Shown here: piece after piece, positions 28,596 to 38,800 of the stretch
Numbering within the stretch: position 1 is the first letter of the stretch
Layout: each line of letters begins with the position of its first letter
Origin: Streptomyces sp. DHE7-1
GTDB lineage: Bacteria > Actinomycetota > Actinomycetes > Streptomycetales > Streptomycetaceae
Direction of reading: 5' to 3'
DNA: 64,000 bases
Assembly (NCBI GenBank): GCA_016432725.1
Contig: JACJDG010000001.1
Span: 1 to 64,000 of the forward strand
Notes under the pieces: model-generated
What the model saw: only the letters and a program-made list of their open reading frames with translations
Told to the model about the DNA's origin: nothing
Databases searched by the model: none
Made by a program: the position numbers and the translations under genes

Positions 28596-29213
28596 ACCAG
28601 GCCCGAGACGAGTATGCAGCGTGGGCAGAGTTGGGCGAAAGTTGGGGTGCGCGCGGACAAGGTAGATAGCGGCACCAGGTACTCAGGAGCCCCAGAATCC
28701 ACAGGTGAGATCTGCACGAACATGCAGGAAGCGGACCTGGTGTCTCGTTCGCCTCACTACGCAAGTCACGGTCGTAGATGGTTCTTCCAAGTGCCCGTGT
28801 GGTGGCTGCTCCAGCGCTCAGTGCTCACCAGGACCCGATCACGGTGCGCCATACGGTCCGCTGACGTGCGCGCTTTCCCTCCCTTCGCGGGCCAATGCCC
28901 GCACGGCCGCGTTTATCCAACGGCCCTGTCGGCGGCAGCCTGTGCTCGTGCCTATGTTCCGGGTCCCGACCGATGACAGGTTTCACGGTGCCGTCGTGGG
29001 CAGGACAGCACCGTCGAGAGGCGCGGCCGTCCCAAGTGGATTGGTGCAGTCGTGACGAGCGTGTGGGGCCGGACGGTGTGTGCCCAGGACAGCGGTGCCC
29101 GGCGGATGCGCCGGGCACCGCGGCGAGGCGACGCAGAGCCGTCAGAGGTGAGCGAGGCCGATCGTTTGACAGGCGGACTCCCAACAGTGCGCCGCTGAGG
29201 TGATCAGCAGAGG
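28596..29213. other. Intergenic region before the biosynthetic cluster
   Basis: No credible gene. Short plus-strand frames containing CPCGGC and PGPDHG lack start signals. It lies downstream of the carbamoyltransferase and probably marks the left border of the NRPS cluster. Confidence 0.4.
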
Positions 29214-30179
29214 CTATGCCCGTTGCCCTGCGGTCTTCTGGCGGTTGGTGGTGATGAGGGTGTACAGGACCGCCTGGGCCGTGGGGAGGCGGTTCGCGGC
29301 TTGGCGCCAGACCAGGGAGCGGGGGCCGTCGAGTACTTGGGAGGTGATTTCCTCTCCGCGGACGGCGGGGAGGCAGTGCAGGGCTACCGCATCGCTCGGA
29401 GCGTGGGCCAGCAGGGCGTCGTCCACCCGGTACGGAGCAAGGCTGGCGGCGCGTTCCTCGCGCTCGCCGGGCTTGTCCATGGGTACCCACACCTCGGCGT
29501 AGACGGCCTGCGCGGTGCGGACGGCATCCTTGGGTTCGGTGGTGACCGTGACCGAGCCGCCGGTCTGTGCCATCAGTTCGCGGGCCCGCGCGAGGAGCTG
29601 CGGGTCTGTCGCGTAGGCGGCCGGGCTGGCGATGGTGAGGTGCATGCCGGTCGCGGCGCAGGCGGCGAGGAAGGAATTGCAGGTGTTGCTGGTGCCGTCG
29701 CCGAGGAAGACCGCGGTCATTCCCGCCAAGGTGCCGAAGTGCTCGCGCAGCGCGAGAAGGTCGGCCAGCGACTGGCACGGGTGGTGGGTGTTGGTGAGGG
29801 CGTTGACGACCGGGATCGTCGCGGCGTCGGCCATGTGCTCGACAGCGGCGTGGTCGAAGGTCCGCACGGTGACGGCGTCGAGGTAGGACGACAGCACGCG
29901 GGCGGTGTCGGCGGCCGTCTCGCCGTGTCCGAGTTGCATCTCGTCCGGATTCAGGGCGATGGCGATCATGCCCAGCCGTTGGGCGGCCGTGGCCAGGGAC
30001 ACCCGGGTCCGGGTGGACGGCTTCTCGAAGAAGCAGCCGATGGCGCCGCCGCGCAGGTCCTGGTCCCAGCCCAGCGGCTGCTGTTTCATCGCTGCCGCGA
30101 GGTCGAGTACCTCCGTCAGGGTCTGCGGGCTCAGGTCGCTGACTTGGAGGAGGTCCTCGGGGACCTCGCCGTTCACCAT
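29214..30179 (-). CDS. Ornithine-carbamoyltransferase-like enzyme with altered amine-binding loop
   Basis: Aspartate/ornithine carbamoyltransferases move carbamoyl phosphate onto an amine. The carbamoyl-phosphate site is intact: KPSTRTRVS, HPCQ and HCLP are all present, and a late ANR. The loop that holds ornithine differs. Where arginine-pathway enzymes have TDVWVSMGE, this protein has AEVWVPMDKPGE, replacing the substrate-binding Asp and Ser by Glu and Pro. ATG 30179 gives 321 residues and has AAGGA about ten bases upstream; the frame is open to 30254. It is transcribed with the ATP-grasp and NRPS1 genes, so it likely carbamoylates a non-ornithine building block, or it could be a resistant target copy. 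Confidence 0.75.
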   Translation of the reverse strand: MVNGEVPEDLLQVSDLSPQTLTEVLDLAAAMKQQPLGWDQDLRGGAIGCFFEKPSTRTRVSLATAAQRLGMIAIALNPDEMQLGHGETAADTARVLSSYLDAVTVRTFDHAAVEHMADAATIPVVNALTNTHHPCQSLADLLALREHFGTLAGMTAVFLGDGTSNTCNSFLAACAATGMHLTIASPAAYATDPQLLARARELMAQTGGSVTVTTEPKDAVRTAQAVYAEVWVPMDKPGEREERAASLAPYRVDDALLAHAPSDAVALHCLPAVRGEEITSQVLDGPRSLVWRQAANRLPTAQAVLYTLITTNRQKTAGQRA

Positions 30180-30341
30180 CGGGCGGTCGTCCTTGGCAGT
30201 GAGTGCTGGTGGGGCATAGATGTCTCCGTGTGTTGGCATGATCGGGTGGAGCACCTCCGGTGGGGGACGCCACGACGGTGGGACCGAGTGAGGAAGCCGT
30301 GGCTGCTTGGGTGGGATGGGTGAGGACTGGGTTCGACCGGG

Positions 30342-31629
30342 TCAGCGCATGAGATCCGTGGCCGGGATGCGCCGCCGGCCGTCGGGGAACTCGAATTCGT
30401 ACGACAGAGCGGCCAGGACGTGCCGCTTCAAGGCCGAGAGTTCCGCGTGGTCGGCGCACCAGCCCCAGATCATGTCCAGGTTCCGCGTCATGACCCCGAC
30501 GGTCAGCTGGTCACCGGGGCGGACATAGAGCCGGTACCCGGCGATGCCGGGAAGATCGCGGACCTCGGCGTCGCCGTGGGAACCGAGGTAGGTGCACGCC
30601 TCGGTCGGTGCCAGCACGCTGAACGCGAAGTAGACCCGGTCGGCCGGGTGGAAGGCTGGCGGCTCCACCTGTTCGCCCAGGGCCAGCAATCCGGCAAGGC
30701 GTACCAGGTTCTGTCCGGCCGCGTTCTCGTAGAACTCGTTCAACGTGCCGCCGACGCGTCCGTTGACCTCGATGACGCGTGGGCCGTCCGGAGTGAGTTT
30801 GATCTCCGTGTGCGTCAGCCCCGTGGTGACGCCCAGGGCCTCCAGGGCGCGTGTGGTGAGGTCGAGGATCTCTCGGTGCTCGTCCGGGGCGACCGTGGCG
30901 GGCCAGAAGCCCCGACTTCCCGGAACGGCGGAAGCTGGGGAACTTGCCGGTGACGGCGAGGTGGGCCACGCCGTGAGCACCGCTCATGCTCTCGACACTG
31001 ACGTAGTCGCCGCTCTCGCCGCTCGGCCGCCCGCGCAGGTATTCCTCCACCACCGCGACCGGTTCGCCGTCGGCGCTGGCGCCGGCCACGGCGAACACCA
31101 TGGGCACCAGCCGTGTCGCCTCGTCGGCGTCGCGGACCAGGAACGTGCCCCGGCTGCCTTCGCTGCGCACCGGCTTCACCACGGCCGGCAGCCCGACCTC
31201 TGCCAGCGCCTCCGGCAAGTCATCGGCGGTGCGCAGTCCGCGGCTGCGCACCCGGTCGACTCCGGCCTCGCGCAGTCGGGCGCGCTGGCGCGCCTTGTCC
31301 GTCAGCAGTCGGACCGTGGTGGAGTCGTGGTACGGCAGGCCGAGGCCGCTTGCTAGCACGGAGGTGCGGCGCAGCTGGGACTCGCTGAACGTGAGGACGG
31401 CGGCGGGACGACGGGCGCCCAGCCGACGTATGTCCTCCTCGGCTTCACCGGTCAACTCGACGACCTCTCCCAGGTGTTCCAGGAGCGGCCGGACCCGGTC
31501 GAGGTGGGCTGTGCCTGTGCCGGGCACGGCGAACAGCGTCGTACCGAGGTCGGCGAATCCCACAGCGATCTCGGCGGGAGTCACCGCGCCCTGCTCGTAC
31601 ACCACCGCGATCTTCGGCCGGGCGCTCAC
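30342..31629 (-). CDS. ATP-grasp carboxylate-amine ligase
   Basis: ATP-grasp ligases activate a carboxylate as acyl phosphate and form an amide. GTG 31629 has GGAG eight bases upstream. The protein shows LTDKARQRARLREAGV, then the ATP-binding lysine in LPAVVKPVRSEGSRGTF, EEYLRG, and the metal-binding HTEIKLTPDGPRVIEVNGRV. The frame is broken between 30910 and 30935. Restoring one C in CCCC and one G in GGGG yields GKFPQLPPFREVGGFWPAT, the normal family sequence, and exactly 429 residues. It lies between NRPS1 and the carbamoyltransferase on one strand, so it may add an amino acid or amine to the peptide outside the NRPS. Confidence 0.82.
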
Positions 31630-31853
31630 CGGTTTCGCTCCGCCCGCTGGGCGGGAGTCCGCGGCGTGCGCCGTGCCGGTGGCCGGGTGCGGATGAGGCG
31701 GCCGCGGATGGCCCTGCGGCCGCTGGACGCCTCGCCGCAGTCGTCTGTCACCTGCATCGTGGTCTCCGTGGTGTCGTGATGTCGTGATGGCGGCCCCCGG
31801 GATGCCGGACGGGTCGCCGGCGGGGCGGGTGTGTGCTCGTCGCGACGGGCTGT

Positions 31854-34800
31854 TCAGGAGCGCGCCCGGCGTCGCGCCGCGAAGGCCGCGAGCCGGCGCA
31901 CCGTCGAGTGGCTGACGATGTCGTCCTGGGTGATGTCGATGCCGCGCAGACGTATGCGTTCGGCGAACCGCTCGATGTCGTCCGGCGACGCGGCGAGCGT
32001 CAGGACGTCGTCCTCGCGGCGCAGTCGGCCGGTGCCGAAGACCCGGCCGCCTTCCTCGGCGAGCCATTCCTCGAGCTGGGCGAGCGGGGTGGGGGCCTGG
32101 CCGGCCGGGGCGCCGTCGCGGAGGGCCCGTCTCCGCGTGGTCCGTGCGCACCGGCAGGGGACATACGACCGTGCGCGGGTCACTGGACGGTTCGGTGGCG
32201 AGCGCCTCCAGACACGCGGTGAAGGTACCGACGAGCAGTTCCACGTCGCCCGCGTCGAAATAACGGTCGTTGGTCTGCACGCCGACACCGGCGGGGCCGG
32301 CGCTCAGCAGCAGGGGGTCTCGGTCCTGCTCGATTCCGGAGAGGGGACGCTCGGTGCGCCGGTCGATGCGAAGTCGACGTAGTTGAAGGACAGGTCGGGG
32401 TGGAGAGGGCCGGGTGCACAGGACCGAATGACGGGCAGGGGGGTGCGGCGGTGCGGAAGGAGCTGGGTCTCCAGGTCGAAGAGTCGCCCGGCCAACGCAG
32501 CCCACGATTGCGGGAGTTCGGGCAGGACAACCGGAACGGTGTTGAGGAACAGACCGGTCGCGGCGGTCGCCTCGGTCACCTCGGGACGTCCGTTGCAGAC
32601 GAGTCCGCTGACCACGGGAGCCCCGGACGCGGTCCAGTGGTGTGCGAGCCGCATATGGGCCGCGAAGTACAGGCTCTTCAGCGGGATGTCGAGCTTGCGC
32701 GACGTGGCCACGAGCTGTTCACCCAGCCCTTCCGGGAGCGCGAACCACGTCTCGGAGTGGCGGCCGGCGGCCGTACGATGTCGAACGGGCATGCGCTCGG
32801 ACGTGGCTCCGGCCAGTGCCGCCGCCCAGAACTCCTTGCTCTCGCCACCGCACGCGGCGTTCTCCAGGACCAGGTGCCGGGGCGCCAGATCGGGCGCGGT
32901 CGGCACCGGCTGCCCGCCCAGTCGGCCACGCAGGTCCTGCACGAGCCGGGCGACGCTCCAACCGTCCAGGACGGTGTGCGGATGGGTGATGGCGGCCCAG
33001 TCTCCGGCGCCGGTCCTGAAGAACGTGAACGTGCAGAGCGGAGCGAGGGAGTGATCGATGGGCCGCAGGCTCTCGGCCTCGACGAACGCGTGCAGTGCCC
33101 GCTCCGTTTCGGCGGCGTCGTACGACGACCAGTCGACGAAGTCGACGGCGATCCGTGCCTCGCGGTGCACCCGCCGGACGGTGCCGCCGCTCGAGCCGGT
33201 GACGAAGGACGTCCGCAGCACCGGGTGGGCGCGCGTCAGCTCGGTCACCGCGTTCCTCGCCTCCTCCGGCCTCACCGCACGATCCAGGGCGGTACTGGAA
33301 CACACGTGGTAGGGCAGCGCCTGTGGGGACCGGCGGATCTCGAACAGCATGCCTTCCTGCAGCATGGTGGCGGGGTAGGCGTCCTCCAGCCCCTCGGGCA
33401 GGGCCGCCTGGTCCCCGGGCGGCAGGAGGGAGAATGGCGCCGGTGCCTCCCGCCGCGGTCCGGCGGCGGGTCGCAGCAGACGTGCCGTGTCCCGCAGGCT
33501 GGTACTGCGGAAGAAGTCGGTCAGGTTCAGCGTGTAGCCGTGCTCGCCCAGTTCCGCCACGACGCGGATCGCCGTCAGCGAGTCACCGCCGGCGGCGAAG
33601 AACGTGTCGGACAGCCGATGGTCCCGGTCGCCGAGCACACTGCGAACGACGGCCAGCAAAGTGTGTTCCGCCGCCGTACCCGGGCCGTCACCCGAGCCGG
33701 CCGGCGCGCCGGCACCGGAGCTGTCCGTCGGGTGACCGGCGCTCAGCATCGGTCCGGGGTCCGGCAGTCGGCTGCTGTCGGCCTTGCCGTTCGCCGTAAG
33801 GGGGATGTGGTCCACCGCGAGGTGCAGCGCCGGGATCATGTGCTGCGGCAGCCGGTCGGCGAGGTAGGCGGCCAGCCGGCGGTGTGTCGGGCTCGCGTCG
33901 GGTGCGGTGGGGACGACCCAGGCCACCAGGCGCTGGTCGTGCGCGTCGGAGGGAGAGGTCCACACGGCTGCCACGGCGGCGCTCACCGCCGGGTGTCGGG
34001 TCAGGGCCGCCTCGATCTCGCCCAGTTCGATGCGGAAGCCGCGCAGTTTCACCTGCCGGTCGATGCGGCCGAGGTACTCCAGGCCGCCGTCCGGGAGCCG
34101 TCGTACCAGGTCGCCGCTGCGGTACATCCGCTCGGTGCCTCCGTCGCAGGGCACCTGCACGAAGCGTTCCGCCGTGAGTTCTGGGCGGTTGAGGTATCCG
34201 CGGGCGACACCCCTGCCGCCGACGAGCAGTTCGCCGGCCTCCCCGGCCGGGACCTCCGTCACCGTCCCCTCTCGCACGACGCGTGTCGTGTAGCCGGGCA
34301 GCGGGGAACCGATGACACTGCGCCCCGCATCGAGAAGGTCCCGTTCCGACAGGAGCCGGTGGGTCCCGTGCACGGTGATCTCGGTGATGCCGTACATGTT
34401 GATCAGATGGGTGGCCGGCACTTCCGCGCGCAGCCATGGCGCGACGTCCGACGGGGTCAGTGCCTCGCCCCCGAACACGATGTGTCGAAGGCTCGCCTCG
34501 TGCCGCGACTCCAGTAGGCGCGGCGAGAGTTGACGGAAGGCCGAAGGGGTGCAGCTGAGGTCCGTGACCTTCTCGCGCACCAGTAGCGCGGCGAACTCGG
34601 CCGGGTCGCGGACCACGGCACGCGGCACGACGACGAGGCGGCCCCCTGAGCACAGGCAACCCCACATCTCCCAGACCGAGAAGTCGAAGGAGAAGGAGTG
34701 CGCCATGCTCCAGACGGCTCCCGGGGCGCGTGCGGGCAGGACGCCGAGCGCGCCACGCAGCAGATGTGTCAGGCTCCCGTGGTCGATCTGCACGCCCTTC

Positions 34801-35405
34801 GGTCTCCCGGTGGAGCCGGATGTGTAGATGACGTAAGCGAGGTCATCGTGCTCCGACGCCGGGGCTGCCGACACCGAGGGAATCGTTTCGGCACCGCTGT
34901 CGGCCGCGTCTTGTGCGCCGGTACCGTCCGCCGGCCACGGGACGAGCGCTGCCGTCCCGGTCAGGAGCGTGGCCGCCGGCACGTCAGGCGGTGCGAGGAC
35001 CAGGTCCGCGCCGGAGTCGCCCAGGATGTGACGCAGGCGCTCGGGCGGCAGGTCGTCGTCGAGGGGTACGTAGGCCGCCCCGGTCTTGAGGACGGCCAGA
35101 GCCGCCACCACGATCGCCGCCGACCGCGGAAGGTGGATCGCGACGAGCGATCCCCGGGCCGCGCCGCGCAGACGCAGGTGCTCGGCCAGCCGTCCCGACA
35201 TGGCGTCCAGGTCGGCGTACGACAACGTCCGCTCGCCGTCCGTCACGGCCACCGCGGCGGGTGTCGTCCTCACCCAGTGACGCAGCATTGCGAGGACATT
35301 GTCCGTTTCGGATGCGGCAGCTCCGGGGAATTCCCCTGTCGCGGGTTCTTCGAACGAAGAGTCAGCCGGGAATAATGGTCGGCTTTCGATGTCATGCCCA
35401 GTCAC
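31854..35405 (-). CDS. NRPS1: A-T-C plus degenerate carrier-like tail
   Basis: Repaired length is 1184 residues. The adenylation domain (about 35-540) has YTSGSTGRPKG and a pocket that I read as D-F-W-S-V-G-M-V-H-K, one residue from the threonine code DFWNVGMVHK. The carrier (about 575-645) has AGGDSL. The condensation domain (about 665-1090) has PHTVLDGWS, with the first His of HHxxxDG replaced by Pro but the catalytic second His kept. The last 80 residues look like a carrier helix bundle (RGIDITQDDIVSHSTVRRLA), yet the attachment motif reads LAASPDD with Pro at the serine position. Frame changes near 32320 and 32140. Divergent from NRPS2. Confidence 0.85.
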
Positions 35406-35801
35406 GATCGACCACCGTACAGGGCGGGTACGTGGTTACGAAAGGCATTTTCGGTGCCACGCCCGCAGAGCCGGGAACGTCCCGCGCGCAGGTTCGCGCG
35501 CGTGAATTTCGCGCTTTAGCGGCGCCCAATCGTTTTCACCATGCAAGGATCGACCCTCTGAACGCAACACCACACGTGGAAAAGGTTGGCAAAATCAAGA
35601 TCATCTTCGTGAGTCACGTCACAGTCCAGGGTGTTGGGGTCGTACATGCAATCGCGCTGGGTAGTGTGGGGGCGGCGAATTCCAGCCCGGTCTCGACGGG
35701 CTTCGCTTATGCGAAATCCCCCGTTCCCCCTACCTATTGGGACGGGGGCGCTGTCGCATCGTGGTGTGATCCACCGTCCAACGGTATACGGGGAGAATGG
35801 C
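35406..35801. promoter_or_regulatory. Divergent promoter region between NRPS1 and NRPS2
   Basis: This 396-bp gap separates two large divergent NRPS genes and must hold both promoters. It is more AT-rich than its surroundings. A TATACG hexamer at about 35785 sits 10-15 bp before the NRPS2 ribosome-binding site and may be a -10 element. I could not pick out convincing SARP heptamer repeats, though the cluster SARP would be expected to act here. Confidence 0.45.
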
Positions 35802-38800
35802 GTGCTCGGAACGGAGAGGAACGACGGCAGATGCCGTGCGGTTGGTGATTCCGGCCCTGCCGGTTCGACCGAATTAGAATATTTCACCGAGGTTCTGTGC
35901 AGAATCTTCGAGGATCTCCTGGACGTTCCGGACGTCGAGCCCGACGAGGATTTCTTCGAACTGGGTGGACACTCTCTTCTGGTGGCCCGCCTCACCGGCC
36001 GGGTGAAGGCGGAACTCGGAGTCGAGCTCCTGCTCCAGGACGTTTTCGAAGCCCCGACGGTGCAAGAACTCGCGCTGCGGGTGCGGGACGCCGAGCAGCG
36101 GGGCCTGCGGCCGGGCCGCGTGGCCCGGTCGGCCGGGGCGGTTCCCGTGTCCCCCGCGCAGCGACGTCTGTGGTTGCTGGACCGCTTCGCCCCCGGCGGC
36201 AGCGCGTACAACCTGTCCTACGCCGTCCGGCTGACCGGAGAGCTCCGTCTAGACGCCCTGACCTCGGCGCTGTACTCGCTCGTCGCGCGCCATGAGATAC
36301 TGCGTACCCGCGTCGACGCCGGGGCCGACGGCGAACCCGTGCAGATCGTCGACCCCGTCGGCCGGGTTCCGCTCGTGGTCGGCGACGCCACGGAGGAGAC
36401 GCTCCGGGCCAGCCTGGCCGACGCGGCCCGGGAGGGCTTCGACCTCTGCGTCGACCGCCCGTTGAGGGCCCACGTCTTCCGCGTGGCGCCGGACGAGCAC
36501 GTGCTGTTGCTGCAGCTCCATCACATCGCCTGTGACGGCTGGTCGATGGAACCCCTTCTGCGGGACCTGTCCGACGCCTACAACGCATGGCTGACCGACT
36601 GTCCGCCGGCCCAGCCGCCGCTTCCCGTGCAGTATGCGGACTTCGCTCTGTGGCAGCGTGCGCAACTCCACGACGACGACGGCCCGACGGACCTCCACGC
36701 CACGCAGGCCGCGTACTGGAAGAAGGCGCTCGAAGGGCTGCCGGCGCAGCTGGGTCTGCCGGGGATACGGCACACCGGTCCGCTGTCCGCCGAAGCCGGC
36801 AGCGTCCCGTTCTTCATCGAACCCGAACTGCACGCACGTATCAGGGAACTCGCCCTCGCGGAACGCTGCACCGTCTTCATGGTGCTCCAAGCGGCCCTGG
36901 CCGTTCTGTTCACCCGGTCGGGCTGCGGAGAGGACATCCCGGTCGGGGCTCCGGTCTCCGGGCGGTCCGACGTCGCGTTCGACGACCTGGTCGGCTGCTT
37001 CGTGAACACGCTGGTCCTGCGCACCGACACATCCGGCGACCCCACCTTCCGGGACCTGCTGGGGCGGGTGAGGAAGACGGACCTGGAGGCGTTCCGTCAC
37101 CAGGACATCCCGTTCGACCTCGTCGTCGAGGCAGTCGCCCCGCACCGCTCCCCGGAGAGAACCCGTTCTTCTCCGTGAGCCTGGCCATGCAGAACGACGG
37201 TGAAGCGCGCCTGCGCATGGCCGGGCTGGACGCCGCTCCGCTCGTCCTGCCGGTCACCACGGCGCGGTTCGACCTCGAATTCCTGCTCACCGAGGAAAGA
37301 AGGGCGGACGGGACGACCGCGGCGGACGGACTCCTCGTCCACCGGACCGGGATGTTGAACAGCGCCACGGCCCGGGACCTGGCCGACCGGCTGATGCGGA
37401 TCCTGCGTGCGGCCGTCGCCGCCCCCGAGACCCGCGTCGACGACTTCGACCTGCTCACCGACGACGACCGGCGCGCGCTTCTGCGAGCCGGCCGCGGTCC
37501 TGCGCACCCGGTGCCGGAAGCGGGCCTGTGGCAGTTATTCCACGATCGCGTACGGCAGGCTCCCCTGAGCGCGGCCCTCATCCGCGGCGAACAGGTGCTC
37601 ACCTACGCCGAGACCGCCGAGCGCGCCACAGCACTGGCCCGGGTGCTGGCCGAGCACGGAGCCCGTCCGGGCCGTCCCGTCGCCGTACTGATGCGGCGGT
37701 CGGAGCACCTGATCGTCGCGCTGCTCGCGGTGCTCGGCGCTGGCGGCCACTACGTACCCCTGGACCCGGACTGGCCGAAGGCCCGCATCGACGCCGTCCT
37801 CGCGGACGTCCGGTCCGACGTGGTCGTCGTGGACCGAACCACCCGCCCGCTGGTGTCCGACCCCGCCCCCGCCGAACGGGTGACCGTCGACGGCGACCTG
37901 CCCGCCGCCCCCGACGGCCAGGCACCGCCCGTGGCCGCCGTCCGCGGCCCGGACGACGCCACGTACGTCATGTACACCTCCGGATCGACGGGCGAACCCA
38001 AGGGCGTGGTGGTCACCGACCGGGACATCGCCGGATTCTGCCTGGACCCCGCCTGGGGCCGTGGCGAGCGGCAGCGCGTGCTGTTCCACGCCCCGCACGC
38101 CTTCGACGCGTCCTTGTACGAGATCTGGCGGCCGCTGCTCACCGGTGGAACCATCGTCGTCGCCCCGCACGGCACGGTCACCGCAGATCTTCTGGAACAG
38201 CTGGTCGCCCGGCACGCCCTCACGCACGTCCACCTGACGGCCGGCCTGTTCGCCGTCCTGGCCCATGAGCGTCCCGAAGCTCTCGCGGGGGTGCGGGAGA
38301 TCCTCACGGGGGGCGACGTGGTGTCCGCCGCCGCGGTCAGAAAGGTCCTCACCACACATCCGGAGGCGACCGTCTCCGCCCTCTACGGGCCCACGGAGAC
38401 GACCCTCTGCGCGACCCGTGAGGTCCTCACCGTCGCCGACGCACCGTCGGCGACGGTCCCGCTGGGCCGTCCGCTCGGCAATCGCCGGCTGTACGTCGTC
38501 GACGACCGGATGCGCCTGGTGCCCCGCGGCGTGGTCGGTGAACTGTGCATCGGCGGAGCCGGTGTCGCCCGCTACGCCGGCCCGCCGGCTGTCTCCGCCA
38601 CCGCGTTCGTTCCCGATCCCTTCGGCCCTTCGGGCAGCCGTCTGTACCGGACCGGAGACCTCGCCTGGTGGGACACGGACGGCCGACTGCGTTTCGCCGG
38701 ACGACGCGACAGCCAGGTGAAGATCCGCGGGTTCCGGGTCGAGCCCGGCGAGGTCGAGGCGGTCCTCGCGGCCCATCCCGACGTCGAGGAGGCCGTCGTG

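Noticed and set aside
28825..30459. 544-codon minus-strand frame over the carbamoyltransferase
   Set aside because: It is the shifted frame of the carbamoyltransferase gene, which shows all family motifs in the neighbouring frame.
35406..35801. SARP-binding heptamer direct repeats in the divergent NRPS promoter
   Set aside because: I looked for two similar heptamers spaced 11 or 22 bp near a -35 position and found none convincing by eye.
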